Shown piece after piece: positions 16,928 through 25,802 of a stretch of DNA of 64,000 bases. Position 1 is the first letter of the stretch, and the number at the start of each line of letters is the position of its first letter. The notes beneath the pieces are model-generated. The model did no database searches. It saw only the letters and a program-made list of their open reading frames with translations, and was not told the DNA's origin. Position numbers and translations under genes: made by a program. The stretch lies in NCBI GenBank assembly GCA_048267965.1, contig JBLWWK010000007.1:62001-126000 (forward strand), written 5' to 3'. The stretch is from GCA-2705995 sp048267965. Its GTDB lineage: Bacteria > Bacteroidota > Bacteroidia > Flavobacteriales_G > Salibacteraceae.

Positions 16928-19021
16928 TTGTCTTTTTTAAATAACGACATAGAATTTTTAAAAGGAGTTGGGCCAGCGCGTGCCGATTTGCTCAAAAAAG
17001 AATTGGCCATTTTCAAGTTTAAAGACTTGGTACAGTATTATCCGTTTCGGTACATCGATCGTACCCAGTTTTACACGGTTTCAGAAGCGCATGCCGAAAT
17101 GCCGTTTATTCAAATAAAAGGCAAACTTACCCAATTGCAAGAAGCGGGTGGCCCGCGGGCTAAAAGGCTTTCGGCTCAATTTGTAGACGCCACCGGAAGC
17201 CTAGATTTAGTTTGGTTTAAAGGTGTAAAATGGATTAAACAGAACTTAAAGCCGGGCGCAGAATACGTTTTATTTGGCAAACCCACCGTTTTTAACGGGA
17301 GGCTCAATGTGGTGCATCCCGAGTTGGAGCCGCTTTCAGTAGCTAACTCCAAAATTCAAGCGGGTTTGCAGCCGGTTTATCCCACCACAGAAAAGCTCAC
17401 GAACAAAAACCTCAATTCAAAAGGAATTGAGAAGCTTCAGCGAAGTTTAATACCTCAGCTAAAAAATAAGGTAAAAGAGAATTTGAGCGAAGCTATTATC
17501 TCGAGCTATCGCTTGCTTTCGAGAGACGAAGCCATTCAGAATATTCATTTTCCGGCCAGTGCCGAAATGCTTCAAAAAGCGCAGTTGAGGTTAAAATTTG
17601 AAGAGTTGTTTTTTATTCAATTACAACTAATTCGATTAAAAATTAATCGCCAACGTAATATTCAAGGGTTTTTATTTCCCACGGTAGGAACCCACTTTAA
17701 CACTTTCTATCAACATCATTTACCTTTTGAGTTAACCAACGCTCAAAAACGAGTGGTAAAAGAAATCAGGAGAGATTTGGGCAAAGGTTTTCAGATGAAT
17801 CGCTTGTTGCAAGGCGATGTAGGAAGCGGTAAAACCATGGTAGCTTTGTTGATTATGCTAATAGCTATAGACAATGGTTACCAAACGGCTTTAATGGCTC
17901 CTACAGAAATTTTAGCGAATCAACATTTTGAAACACTTAAAGAACAGCTAGAGGGCATGGATGTAACCATCAGTTTGCTTACTGGCTCTACCAAACAAGC
18001 TCAAAGAAAAGTGCTGCACGAGCAATTGCAATACGGGGAATTGTCTATTCTGGTAGGAACCCACGCTCTTCTTGAAGATAAAGTGAAATTTAAGAATTTG
18101 GGCTTGGTGGTAATCGATGAACAACACCGTTTTGGGGTAGCTCAAAGAAGTAAAATGTGGCGTAAAAACACGTTGCCGCCCCATGTGTTGGTAATGAGTG
18201 CAACGCCAATCCCAAGAACCTTAGCGATGACTTTTTACGGAGATCTAGAAGTTTCTGTAATCGATGAGTTGCCGCCTGGTAGAAAACCCATTGAAACTCG
18301 TCACTTTTTTGAACGTTCAAGGTTAAAGGTATTCGGGTTCCTACAGAAAGAAATTGAAAAAGGACGACAAGCCTACATTGTTTTTCCGTTGATTGAAGAA
18401 AGTGAAAAGCTTGATCTGAAAAACTTGCAAGAAGGTTATGAAGCCATTTCACGCGCTTTTCCGCAATACCATGTGAGCGTTGTGCACGGTAAAATGAAAC
18501 CGGCCGATAAAGACTTTGAAATGCAGCGTTTTGCGAAAGGAGAAACTCAAATAATGGTGGCTACCACAGTAATTGAAGTAGGGGTAAATGTGCCGAATGC
18601 CAGCATTATGATAATCGAAAATGCCGAGCGATTTGGCTTGTCTCAGTTGCACCAATTAAGAGGTAGAGTGGGGCGCGGAGCCGAGCAGTCTTATTGTGTT
18701 TTAATGACTTCTGAAAAGCTATCTGCCGATGGAAAAACCAGAATGCAAACTATGGTAAGAACCAACGATGGTTTTGAAGTGGCCGAAGTAGACCTAAAAT
18801 TAAGAGGCCCTGGAGATTTAATGGGAACTCAACAAAGTGGCGTGCTCGATTTAAAACTGGCCGATTTAGCCAGAGACCAGCAAATTTTGCAGTTAGCAAG
18901 AGATGCAGCCTCTGTTATATTAAAAGACGATCCTGCTTTAGAAAAACCAGAGAACAAATTGGTGAATATAGCTTTTGCCAACTTTATGAAAGCACGCCCC
19001 AACTGGAGTAGAATTAGCTAA
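16928..19021 (+). CDS. recG: ATP-dependent DNA helicase RecG
   Basis: The protein has 697 residues, typical for RecG. An N-terminal wedge/OB domain (GVGPARADLL at the start, then the OB fold to about 165) is followed by two SF2 motor domains. Walker A is GDVGSGKTM (about 296-304), the DExH box is DEQHRFG (about 396), and the C-terminal motifs include GRVGRG. RecG remodels stalled replication forks and Holliday junctions. The start codon is TTG (16928): it gives the conserved MSFLNNDIEFLKGVG beginning, and no in-frame ATG occurs before residue 57. Three copies of the dispersed motif (17683, 18052, 18336) lie within 660 bases of the gene, the highest local density in the window. Confidence 0.97.
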   Translation: MSFLNNDIEFLKGVGPARADLLKKELAIFKFKDLVQYYPFRYIDRTQFYTVSEAHAEMPFIQIKGKLTQLQEAGGPRAKRLSAQFVDATGSLDLVWFKGVKWIKQNLKPGAEYVLFGKPTVFNGRLNVVHPELEPLSVANSKIQAGLQPVYPTTEKLTNKNLNSKGIEKLQRSLIPQLKNKVKENLSEAIISSYRLLSRDEAIQNIHFPASAEMLQKAQLRLKFEELFFIQLQLIRLKINRQRNIQGFLFPTVGTHFNTFYQHHLPFELTNAQKRVVKEIRRDLGKGFQMNRLLQGDVGSGKTMVALLIMLIAIDNGYQTALMAPTEILANQHFETLKEQLEGMDVTISLLTGSTKQAQRKVLHEQLQYGELSILVGTHALLEDKVKFKNLGLVVIDEQHRFGVAQRSKMWRKNTLPPHVLVMSATPIPRTLAMTFYGDLEVSVIDELPPGRKPIETRHFFERSRLKVFGFLQKEIEKGRQAYIVFPLIEESEKLDLKNLQEGYEAISRAFPQYHVSVVHGKMKPADKDFEMQRFAKGETQIMVATTVIEVGVNVPNASIMIIENAERFGLSQLHQLRGRVGRGAEQSYCVLMTSEKLSADGKTRMQTMVRTNDGFEVAEVDLKLRGPGDLMGTQQSGVLDLKLADLARDQQILQLARDAASVILKDDPALEKPENKLVNIAFANFMKARPNWSRIS

Positions 19022-19797
19022 AGAGCAAAGCCTAAAAATAGCGTTACGTTAATCATGTGGTATTGAGTTCTGTCGGTAGATTCGTTTAAAACCGTGTAGC
19101 TTGAGCCGTTGTTGGCAGTATATTGCACTTCGTGGTTCATGGTCATGTATTGGTAATTAAGTCGAATTCCTAGGCTGGCGAGCTCGTCTAATACAATTCG
19201 AGCGCGAATTCCAGCAGAGATAGTAGGTGCAAAGTCGTCAGTTTTCACAAATAGCGTTCTTATTTCTTTACCATTTTCGCCCCGATTTTTTAAATATCGG
19301 TCTTGCTGAATGGTGAAATTTACATTGCGAATGCCTGCTCTAAGGTGCGGTTCTAATGAGAAGCCACCATGTTGAAAAACTTTTTTTCCAACGCTAATAA
19401 AAAAACCACTTTGCTCTGAAAGGTTACTTCCCAAAGACGGTTCAAGGTTCTCGTTGGTTTTAGAATATTTAATGGTTTCTGTGTTGGTTCCTACCAAGAA
19501 ATAATCTTCTTCGAAATTGTCTACATCCCAAGAAAAGCGGTTAGAAAGTACGTTGGCTACATTTCCGAAAAAGCCCACTTCGAAAATAAGGGGTGAGTTT
19601 TTAAATTCTAACCTCACAGAGGCTTCAATATCGTAGCCGCTAAAGTTGATAGAATTATCGAACAGAGATAGTGTGTTTAAATCGGTTACGGCTGCTTCAA
19701 ATGCTAACCCTTTTAAAGGTGTATGGTCTATTTGTGTTTGTGATAAACCAAAAAGTGCCGAAAAGATGAAAATAAGGGAAATTGATGCTGATCTCAT
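19018..19797 (-). CDS. Outer-membrane beta-barrel protein, hypothetical
   Basis: The protein has 259 residues with a signal peptide ending GLSQ and alternating hydrophobic beta-strands throughout. It ends in an aromatic strand (VTLFLGFAL), as expected for a small outer-membrane barrel. No specific family is recognised. It overlaps the 3' end of recG by 4 bases in convergent orientation, so no room is left for a terminator there. The gene is 3 bases downstream of a lipoprotein gene on the same strand, and the two are almost certainly one transcript. One dispersed 10-mer lies at 19486 (encoding VGT). Confidence 0.7.
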   Translation of the reverse strand: MRSASISLIFIFSALFGLSQTQIDHTPLKGLAFEAAVTDLNTLSLFDNSINFSGYDIEASVRLEFKNSPLIFEVGFFGNVANVLSNRFSWDVDNFEEDYFLVGTNTETIKYSKTNENLEPSLGSNLSEQSGFFISVGKKVFQHGGFSLEPHLRAGIRNVNFTIQQDRYLKNRGENGKEIRTLFVKTDDFAPTISAGIRARIVLDELASLGIRLNYQYMTMNHEVQYTANNGSSYTVLNESTDRTQYHMINVTLFLGFAL

Positions 19798-19800
19798 TGG

Positions 19801-20370
19801 TTAATCTAGGGTTAATGTTATTGGGTCGGTAGATATAACGAAGTTTTCAGAATACGTTTCTGCTTGTACCAAAAAACGATGAATGCCGGCTTGTTGAGGA
19901 GGTTGATAAAGAAACAATTCTATGCTAGCGCAGCAATCTGATGAGGTGAGCGGATGTTTGTTAAAAAAAGTAGGAATGGTATCGTCTTCGAATTGGTGCG
20001 TTGATGCGTATCGAAAATAATGGGTTATATCTGACCCCGCAGGATGTAAAGAATCAAAATTTGAAAGAGCAGTTATTTTTATTCGGGTAACCGGGTTTTC
20101 GATAGAAGGTTCATAATAATCATCACAAGTGCGATTACAACTATTATCGTTGGCGTATTTTTCAGATTCTTTTTTCTCAAATTCAAGTTGAATTCCATAA
20201 GCTTTCGCTGGGATTTCAGACCCACTAAAGCGTGCATAATTTACGCCTTCGTTGTTAAGGTGATGGGCGGTTGGGTTGTCTAGAGAATAGTGTTCAAAGT
20301 TGGCTTCACAACAACAAGAAGTGATTAAGCAGAAATTTAAAAGTATTAAGTATACGTTAAGCGTTTTCAT
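19801..20370 (-). CDS. Hypothetical cysteine-rich-start lipoprotein
   Basis: This 189-residue protein has a lipoprotein signal peptide (LITSC) and an unusual run of three cysteines at the processing site (SCCCEA). The mature part has further cysteines (NRTCDDYYEP, SDCCAS) and ends in a beta-strand-like tail. No domain is recognised. It is first in a two-gene unit with the outer-membrane barrel gene 3 bases downstream. The two products may work together at the outer membrane, which is an inference from spacing alone. Confidence 0.62.
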   Translation of the reverse strand: MKTLNVYLILLNFCLITSCCCEANFEHYSLDNPTAHHLNNEGVNYARFSGSEIPAKAYGIQLEFEKKESEKYANDNSCNRTCDDYYEPSIENPVTRIKITALSNFDSLHPAGSDITHYFRYASTHQFEDDTIPTFFNKHPLTSSDCCASIELFLYQPPQQAGIHRFLVQAETYSENFVISTDPITLTLD

Positions 20371-20550
20371 TCTTTGCCTTTTAGTTGTTGTAGAGATACT
20401 ATTGAAAACAAGAAGGTTGCATGTTTATTTGGCAATTTAACGTTTAATCAGATAGGAAAGATTCAAGAAGACTAGAAAAAAAACAAAAATAATCTCTTTT
20501 GTTTTCCTTTCGATGGTGTATTTTGGTACGGAATTATAAATCTAATAGCT

Positions 20551-20820
20551 ATGAAAAAATTGATGAATGTAGTGTTAGGCGTGGCAGCGACTGCGTTAAC
20601 GCTATCTTCTTGCTCGATGACTTATGTCACTGCAACTAACAATGCAGTTGGAGACAAAGTTGGGAATTCGAAAGTAGGCTTGTTCGATTTCGCGAACAAA
20701 GATTACTCTTACCTTAAAGCTGCTAAAGCTGGTGGAGTAGATAAGATTGGTGTTGTTGAGCAAACCTCCACTTATTACTTATTTTTTTACAAAACGAACA
20801 TTACTGTTACAGGTAACTAA
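20551..20820 (+). CDS. TRL-like family lipoprotein, first tandem copy
   Basis: This is an 89-residue lipoprotein (lipobox LSSC) with the TRL-domain pattern: NAVGDKVG near the middle, then KAAKAGGVDKIGVVE, and a short beta hairpin at the end. It is the first of three tandem paralogues, 13 bases before the next. TRL-domain proteins are small secreted or lipid-anchored proteins of unknown function, found mainly in Bacteroidota and Proteobacteria. The copies differ strongly from each other outside the GG.(D/E/T)KI core. A TATTTTGG promoter-like element lies about 30 bases upstream. Confidence 0.75.
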   Translation: MKKLMNVVLGVAATALTLSSCSMTYVTATNNAVGDKVGNSKVGLFDFANKDYSYLKAAKAGGVDKIGVVEQTSTYYLFFYKTNITVTGN

Positions 20821-20833
20821 AATTACATTTAAG

Positions 20834-21157
20834 ATGAAAAAGATTAAATTATTAGCTTTATCATTAGGCGTGTTTTTCTTGGCTTCTTGTACTAAAACGC
20901 ATCCAGTAATGGTTCGTAATAACAAGATGGTTAAAACGGGTACGGCTTCTAACGCTTGTATTTTCACAGCAGATAACTTTGGTGCTGGCGTTGCTTGGGG
21001 GCAAATAATCTCTACAGGCCTTTGCTTCAACAACAATAAGTATGGCCTTATCAAAGCGTGTGAAAACGGAGGAATTGAAAAGATTGCTACAGTTGATTTA
21101 AAAACAACTAAGTACCTTATCTACACTAAATACGAACTAATTGTAACAGGAGAATAA
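20834..21157 (+). CDS. TRL-like family lipoprotein, second tandem copy
   Basis: The protein has 107 residues starting at the ATG at 20834 (MKKIKLL). The open frame continues upstream into the first copy, but only this start gives a lipoprotein signal peptide (lipobox LASC). The TRL core reads KACENGGIEKIATVD. It has an extra loop with two cysteines (SNACIF, TGLCFN) that the other copies lack. It lies 13 bases after copy one and 3 bases before copy three, so translation is probably coupled. Confidence 0.75.
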   Translation: MKKIKLLALSLGVFFLASCTKTHPVMVRNNKMVKTGTASNACIFTADNFGAGVAWGQIISTGLCFNNNKYGLIKACENGGIEKIATVDLKTTKYLIYTKYELIVTGE

Positions 21158-21160
21158 ATT

Positions 21161-21442
21161 ATGAAAACTTTATATAAGTCGATTGTTGCAGTTTCAATTG
21201 CTGCTTTCTTTTCAGCTTGTTCTGTAACAGGTTTTAACGGGTTAACAGATAACTCAGTTGGTGATAGCATCGGTGAGTCTTCTTACAACATTTGGTTAGG
21301 TCTTATCATTACTAATAAAGGTGATGCTAGTATCAAATCAGCAGCAGAAAATGGTGGAATCACTAAAATTGCTACAGTTGACCAAAAAATTCGTGTAGGA
21401 TTGTTCAAAAGAACATATACTACTCGCGTTTCAGGAGAATAA
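21161..21442 (+). CDS. TRL-like family lipoprotein, third tandem copy
   Basis: This 93-residue lipoprotein (lipobox FSAC) is the best TRL match of the three: NSVGDSIGESSYNIWLG, then AAENGGITKIATVD and the closing strand TTRVSGE. It starts 3 bases after the second copy and ends 1 base before the next gene, so the four genes from 20551 to 21962 form one tight unit. Confidence 0.8.
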   Translation: MKTLYKSIVAVSIAAFFSACSVTGFNGLTDNSVGDSIGESSYNIWLGLIITNKGDASIKSAAENGGITKIATVDQKIRVGLFKRTYTTRVSGE

Positions 21443-21443
21443 T

Positions 21444-21962
21444 ATGAAAATGTTTATACGCAATTTCGGGGTAAAGCAAATTTTTGCTTTGCCCTTTTTT
21501 ATTTCAGTAGGGTTATTTACTCAATGTACAGAACAACCCATGCCCGTTTTTGGTCACGAATGTTTCGAAGTAGAAAGAAATCAACTTTCGGTTCCGATCA
21601 ATGATCAAGTAAAAGCAGAATACTTCATTCTTACGCAGTTAATCAACCCAAACATCGAAGGGTTAGCTCTTAATCGTTTTTACTCTACAGAAAACATGAA
21701 TACCTTAATCTCTGTAGACTTAGAAAACAATAGAGAAAACGTGCAAAACATGCTCAATCAAGGCGAAGCAGAAAGCAGCAGACTAGATGCTGAAGATGCG
21801 CACTATCTATATAAAAGAGATAGCTTGTTTATTTACGCTTATGCCGAGCAGCAGAAAGAAGCCGTAGTCGTTTATTGGAACTATAGCTTAGATTCTGCAA
21901 GAATTGCAGATCAGTTTTCTGATACAGAATTTTACGCAAAAAAAATCTGCGACACTAAATAG
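21444..21962 (+). CDS. Hypothetical exported protein after the TRL cluster
   Basis: The protein has 172 residues with a basic, hydrophobic N-terminal signal (to about residue 27) and a possible lipobox-like TQC. The mature part is acidic and mixed alpha/beta, with four cysteines. No family is recognised. Its ATG is 1 base after the last TRL stop, which points to translational coupling and a shared process with the three TRL lipoproteins. Confidence 0.6.
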   Translation: MKMFIRNFGVKQIFALPFFISVGLFTQCTEQPMPVFGHECFEVERNQLSVPINDQVKAEYFILTQLINPNIEGLALNRFYSTENMNTLISVDLENNRENVQNMLNQGEAESSRLDAEDAHYLYKRDSLFIYAYAEQQKEAVVVYWNYSLDSARIADQFSDTEFYAKKICDTK

Positions 21963-22003
21963 ATTTCGTTTTTTACAGGTGGTTCTCAATTGCTTTAACA
22001 TCT

Positions 22004-22011
22004 TACTTTTG
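22004..22011 (+). promoter_or_regulatory. -7 promoter element of pheT
   Basis: TACTTTTG matches TAnnTTTG, 57 bases before the pheT ATG. That leaves a leader of about 50 bases. Confidence 0.5.
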
Positions 22012-22068
22012 CGACAGTAAAGTGTTGTTACGAGCCATCTATTGGTTCAAAAGTCAAGAAAGTAAAGC

Positions 22069-24507
22069 ATGAAAATATCATTCAACTGGCTAAAAAAATA
22101 CATTTCGATAGAAGAAACACCTGAGCGTGTTGCCGAATTACTCACCGATACGGGCTTAGAGGTAGAAGGTCTCGAGAAAATTGAAGGAGTAGAAGGCGGC
22201 TTAAAAGGCGTGGTTGTTGGCGAAGTGGTAGAGTGCACTCAGCACCCAAATGCAGACCGTTTGCGGGTTACTCAAGTAAATGTGGGCGGCCCCGAATTAC
22301 TTCAAATTGTTTGCGGTGCTCCTAATGTTGCTGCGGGCCAAAAAGTAATGGTGGCTACTGTAGGAACCACTTTACCCATAGGCGATAAACCACTAAAAAT
22401 TAAAAAAGGCAAGCTTCGTGGTGAAACTTCTGAAGGGATGATTTGCGCAGAAGATGAACTTGGCGTAGGTCAAAGCCACGAGGGTATATTAGTTTTACCA
22501 GAAGACACACCCATAGGCACCGAAGCCAAAAAATATTTTGATTTAGAAGAAGATTATGTCTTCGAAATTGGGTTAACGCCTAACCGTGCAGACGGAACTT
22601 CGCACATTGGTGTAGCTAGAGATCTAGTAGCTTTAAAAGCAATTCGACCAGAATTAAAAGTAAGTGAGAAAGTAGAATGGCCATCCGTAAACGCTTTTCA
22701 GGTGGCTAATACAGAACGCCTAGTCAACATTCAAATAGAAGACATCCATCGTTGTCCTCGTTATTCTGGGGTAACCATCTCGAATGTAAAAGTGAAACCT
22801 TCACCAAAATGGTTGCAAGATCATTTGCAAGCTCTTGGTTTGGCGCCCATTAATAATGTAGTAGATAGCACCAACTTTGTGCTTCACGAAATGGGACAAC
22901 CGCTTCACGCTTTTGATGCTGACCAAGTTAAAGGGAATCAGATTGTTGTAAAAACGTTACCGGAAGGAACCCGTTTTACCACGCTAGACGAGAAAGAAAG
23001 AGAGTTACACCAAGACGATTTAATGATTTGTAGCGCTACTGAGGGCTTGTGTATTGCTGGTGTTTTTGGTGGTTTACATTCTGGTGTAACCCAATCTACA
23101 CAACATGTGTTTTTAGAATCGGCATATTTTAATCCGGTTACGGTACGTAAAACTGCGAAAAGACATACGCTTAATACAGATGCATCCTTTCGATACGAAC
23201 GGGGAACGGATCCTACCATTACAGTGTATGCACTAAAAAGAGCAGCTTTGCTTATTCAAGAGTTGGCCGGTGGTGAAATTTCTATGGAAATAGAAGATGT
23301 ATATCCAACTGCGATTGAGCCATTTTCTGTGGAGTTTAACACAAAGCGTTGTGCTCAATTAATTGGGCAATCGATTGAGGTACCTACCATTAAAACCATT
23401 CTAGAAGCCTTAGATATTAAGGTAGTAGAAGAGAATGGCGAAGATTGGAAATTAGAAGTTCCGCCTTATCGAGTAGATGTTCAACGCGAAGCAGATGTAA
23501 TCGAAGAAGTACTCAGAATTTACGGTTACAATCAAGTAGAACTTCCTGCAAGAATGACGAGCTCTTTGAGTTATTCTCAAAAGCCGGATCCTACTGAAAC
23601 AAGACACCAAGTTGCACAGTCTGTTGCTGAAATGGGCTACAACGAAATGATGAATAACTCGCTTACTTCTGAAGCGCTTTATCAAGAAGGTGCTTGGGCA
23701 ACTGAGAAATTAGTGCACATTAAAAACCCGTTGAGTTCTGAGTTGAGTGTAATGAGGCAAACTTTATTGTTTGGTGCGTTGCAAGTGGTGAATTTTAACA
23801 TTAACCGAAAAGCAGAAACGATTAGCCTTTTTGAAATTGGGAATGTTTATTCGCAAGAAAATGGCAAGCGTAAAGAGCGTCAAAATCTGTTATTGGTGAA
23901 TGCAGGCAATACCGATGCAGAACGTTGGAATGTTGAAAACCAGGCTACTGATTTTTTCCATTTGAAAGGAGCCGTAGAACGCTTGTTTGAAACGTGGGGT
24001 TTAGACCAGATGAAAATTGACTGGAAAGAAACCGATCACGCAGCTTACGACTTTGCTTTAAGCATAAGCATTAACCGACAAGAAGTTGGTGTTTTAGGAA
24101 AAGTAAGTGCTGAACTTTGCAAAAAGATGGAAATTAAGCAAAACGATGTTTTTGCGGCAGAACTTAGTTGGGACGAACTGTTTAAATGGATGGCAAAGGT
24201 TCAAGTGAAGTTTAAGCCCATTGCTAAATACCCTTCGGTAAGAAGAGACTTGGCTTTGTTGCTTGATCAGCCAGTGAACTATCAAGAGCTTGAAGCGTTG
24301 GCTTTTAAACAAGAACGAAAATTGTTGAAGTCGGTGAATTTATTTGATGTTTACGAAGGCAAAAATTTACCAGAAGGTAAAAAATCGTACGCGTTAAGTT
24401 TCACATTTCAAGACGAATCGGGAACGTTGAAAGATGCAAAAGTGGATGCTGTAATTAATAAAGTACTTAAAGCATACGAAAGTCAGCTTGGAGCTGTATT
24501 ACGTTAG
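22069..24507 (+). CDS. pheT: Phenylalanine--tRNA ligase beta subunit
   Basis: The 812-residue protein has the full bacterial PheT layout. It has an N-terminal catalytic-like part (SFNWLKKYI), an EMAP-II/OB tRNA-binding domain (about 40-150, QHPNADRLRV), a B3/B4 editing domain (about 215-385, with FRYERGTDP at its end), a B5 domain (about 400-480), a class II synthetase-like core and a C-terminal anticodon-binding FDX-ACB domain (about 720-812, YPSVRRDLALL). It forms an alpha2-beta2 enzyme with PheS. pheS is not adjacent, which is usual in Bacteroidota. It has its own promoter. Confidence 0.97.
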   Translation: MKISFNWLKKYISIEETPERVAELLTDTGLEVEGLEKIEGVEGGLKGVVVGEVVECTQHPNADRLRVTQVNVGGPELLQIVCGAPNVAAGQKVMVATVGTTLPIGDKPLKIKKGKLRGETSEGMICAEDELGVGQSHEGILVLPEDTPIGTEAKKYFDLEEDYVFEIGLTPNRADGTSHIGVARDLVALKAIRPELKVSEKVEWPSVNAFQVANTERLVNIQIEDIHRCPRYSGVTISNVKVKPSPKWLQDHLQALGLAPINNVVDSTNFVLHEMGQPLHAFDADQVKGNQIVVKTLPEGTRFTTLDEKERELHQDDLMICSATEGLCIAGVFGGLHSGVTQSTQHVFLESAYFNPVTVRKTAKRHTLNTDASFRYERGTDPTITVYALKRAALLIQELAGGEISMEIEDVYPTAIEPFSVEFNTKRCAQLIGQSIEVPTIKTILEALDIKVVEENGEDWKLEVPPYRVDVQREADVIEEVLRIYGYNQVELPARMTSSLSYSQKPDPTETRHQVAQSVAEMGYNEMMNNSLTSEALYQEGAWATEKLVHIKNPLSSELSVMRQTLLFGALQVVNFNINRKAETISLFEIGNVYSQENGKRKERQNLLLVNAGNTDAERWNVENQATDFFHLKGAVERLFETWGLDQMKIDWKETDHAAYDFALSISINRQEVGVLGKVSAELCKKMEIKQNDVFAAELSWDELFKWMAKVQVKFKPIAKYPSVRRDLALLLDQPVNYQELEALAFKQERKLLKSVNLFDVYEGKNLPEGKKSYALSFTFQDESGTLKDAKVDAVINKVLKAYESQLGAVLR

Positions 24508-24564
24508 CAGGTTAAAATACGTATTTGAATAAATCAATTACGCACAAGAAAAAACACAAAACTC

Positions 24565-24572
24565 TACTTTTG
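24565..24572 (+). promoter_or_regulatory. -7 promoter element between pheT and its terminator
   Basis: TACTTTTG matches TAnnTTTG exactly and lies 58 bases after the pheT stop. There is no reading frame behind it before the terminator, so it may drive a small RNA. Confidence 0.4.
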
Positions 24573-24577
24573 TAACG

Positions 24578-24700
24578 TATAGAGTATAAGTGATTTAAAG
24601 AGGTTACTTATTCATGTTAGAGTTTTGTTCAGACTTGCAAAAGACTGATGTTAAGTGGTTTCAAAAAAGGCGCATTTTAGAAATAAAATGCGCCTTTTTT
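24578..24700 (+). ncRNA. Candidate small RNA (about 120 nt)
   Basis: A promoter-like element (24565-24572) is followed about 120 bases later by a strong intrinsic terminator, with no coding frame between. The span can form a stem from 24586-24593 (ATAAGTGA) with 24604-24611 (TTACTTAT), and a short hairpin within CAGACTTGCAAAAGACTG. It could equally be just the 3' untranslated region of pheT. Size and layout would suit a 6S-like or regulatory RNA, but I do not recognise a known family. Confidence 0.28.
24663..24700. terminator. Bidirectional terminator between pheT and kdnB
   Basis: AAAAAAGGCGCATTTTA pairs perfectly (17 bp) with TAAAATGCGCCTTTTTT around a GAAA tetraloop. A and T tracts allow use from both sides. 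Confidence 0.95.
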
Positions 24701-24719
24701 ATTTTGTTTAGTTGTGAGA

Positions 24720-25799
24720 TTACAACCTTCTATACATTTTTTCGATGTCTTCTAGCGTAAGTTTAGACTCCCAATCGTGGCCTAAAGCGTGAATCCACAT
24801 GTGAGGTAGGTTATACGCTACTTCAGCCATTTTGCGGATGGTTTCATCGTCCCACTCTTTCGATAAATTTTGAGGTAAATCGATTTCGTGGCGTTCAATC
24901 ATGGTTCTAAATTCTTGAACGGCTTCTCCGTAAAATTCTTCTAAATGATTAAAAGCAATGCAATTGGCAAAGCCGTGTTTCATTCCTAGAATTTTCGATA
25001 AACCATACGAAAGTGCGTGGCAAGCACCCACTTCAGAGTAAGTTAAGCTTAAACCGCCAAACAATGATGCAATCATCAATTTTTCATCATTTTCAGGGTT
25101 TTGACCAGCATTTTCGCCCATAAAAACTTCTCTACACAATTGAAGAGACTGGTCTCCGTAAGCCTTAGAAAAAGCGTTGTAGAAAATTCCAGACTCGGCT
25201 TCAATATCGTGAATGTAGGTATCCATACCAGTATAAAACCATTGGTTTTTAGGAACCGATGCCGTTAATTCTGGATCGAGAATAACTTGGTTAAAAACCG
25301 TCCAATCACACTTGAGCCCCAGTTTTTTAACAGGGCCAGTAAGCACGGCAGTCATAGAGCATTCTGCGCCTGTACCGCTAATGGTAGGAACGCCCAAATG
25401 ATATATTCCTGGCTTTTTAATCAAGTTTAATCCTTGGTACAACTGCGAAGAACCTTCGTTGGTAAACATGAGAGCAGCGGCCTTAGCAATATCCATAATA
25501 GCGCCACCGCCAATACCGATAATACCTGCTGGTAAACCGTGCTTTTCAAGAACATAATCTCTGAGTTCGTCTACTTGTTCGGTAGTAGGTTCTTCTGGCT
25601 CAACATTTACAAACTCTATTAAATCGCCAGCCTTGGTGGGTATTCTGTCTACTAACTCTTTACCACGAAAGTAGCTGTCTACCACAAAAACCATAAAGCC
25701 ATCGTTTTCTTTACGAACGGGTTCTAAGATTGAATCCATTTGATCGAAGCTGCCTCTTCCGTAAACAACATGATCAATGTTTTTAAAATTCTTGTGCAT
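24720..25799 (-). CDS. kdnB: 3-deoxy-alpha-D-manno-octulosonate 8-oxidase (KdnB-like)
   Basis: This 359-residue protein belongs to the iron-containing alcohol dehydrogenase family. It has a Rossmann-like nucleotide site (GIGGGAIMDIAKA, about 98-110), then metal-ligand candidates in MDTYIHDIE, ACHALSYGL and MKHGFANC. KdnB oxidises the C8 alcohol of Kdo to an aldehyde, which KdnA then transaminates to give 8-amino-Kdo (Kdo8N), as characterised in Shewanella. The specific call rests on the 3-base spacing to the KdnA-like aminotransferase gene and on the divergent kdsB-kdsA genes beside it. From sequence alone it is only a family member. Confidence 0.88.
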   Translation of the reverse strand: MHKNFKNIDHVVYGRGSFDQMDSILEPVRKENDGFMVFVVDSYFRGKELVDRIPTKAGDLIEFVNVEPEEPTTEQVDELRDYVLEKHGLPAGIIGIGGGAIMDIAKAAALMFTNEGSSQLYQGLNLIKKPGIYHLGVPTISGTGAECSMTAVLTGPVKKLGLKCDWTVFNQVILDPELTASVPKNQWFYTGMDTYIHDIEAESGIFYNAFSKAYGDQSLQLCREVFMGENAGQNPENDEKLMIASLFGGLSLTYSEVGACHALSYGLSKILGMKHGFANCIAFNHLEEFYGEAVQEFRTMIERHEIDLPQNLSKEWDDETIRKMAEVAYNLPHMWIHALGHDWESKLTLEDIEKMYRRL

Positions 25800-25802
25800 T
25801 TT

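Noticed and set aside
17948..18655. Three overlapping antisense frames in recG
   Set aside because: All lie on helicase motifs that must be conserved on the other strand; shadows.
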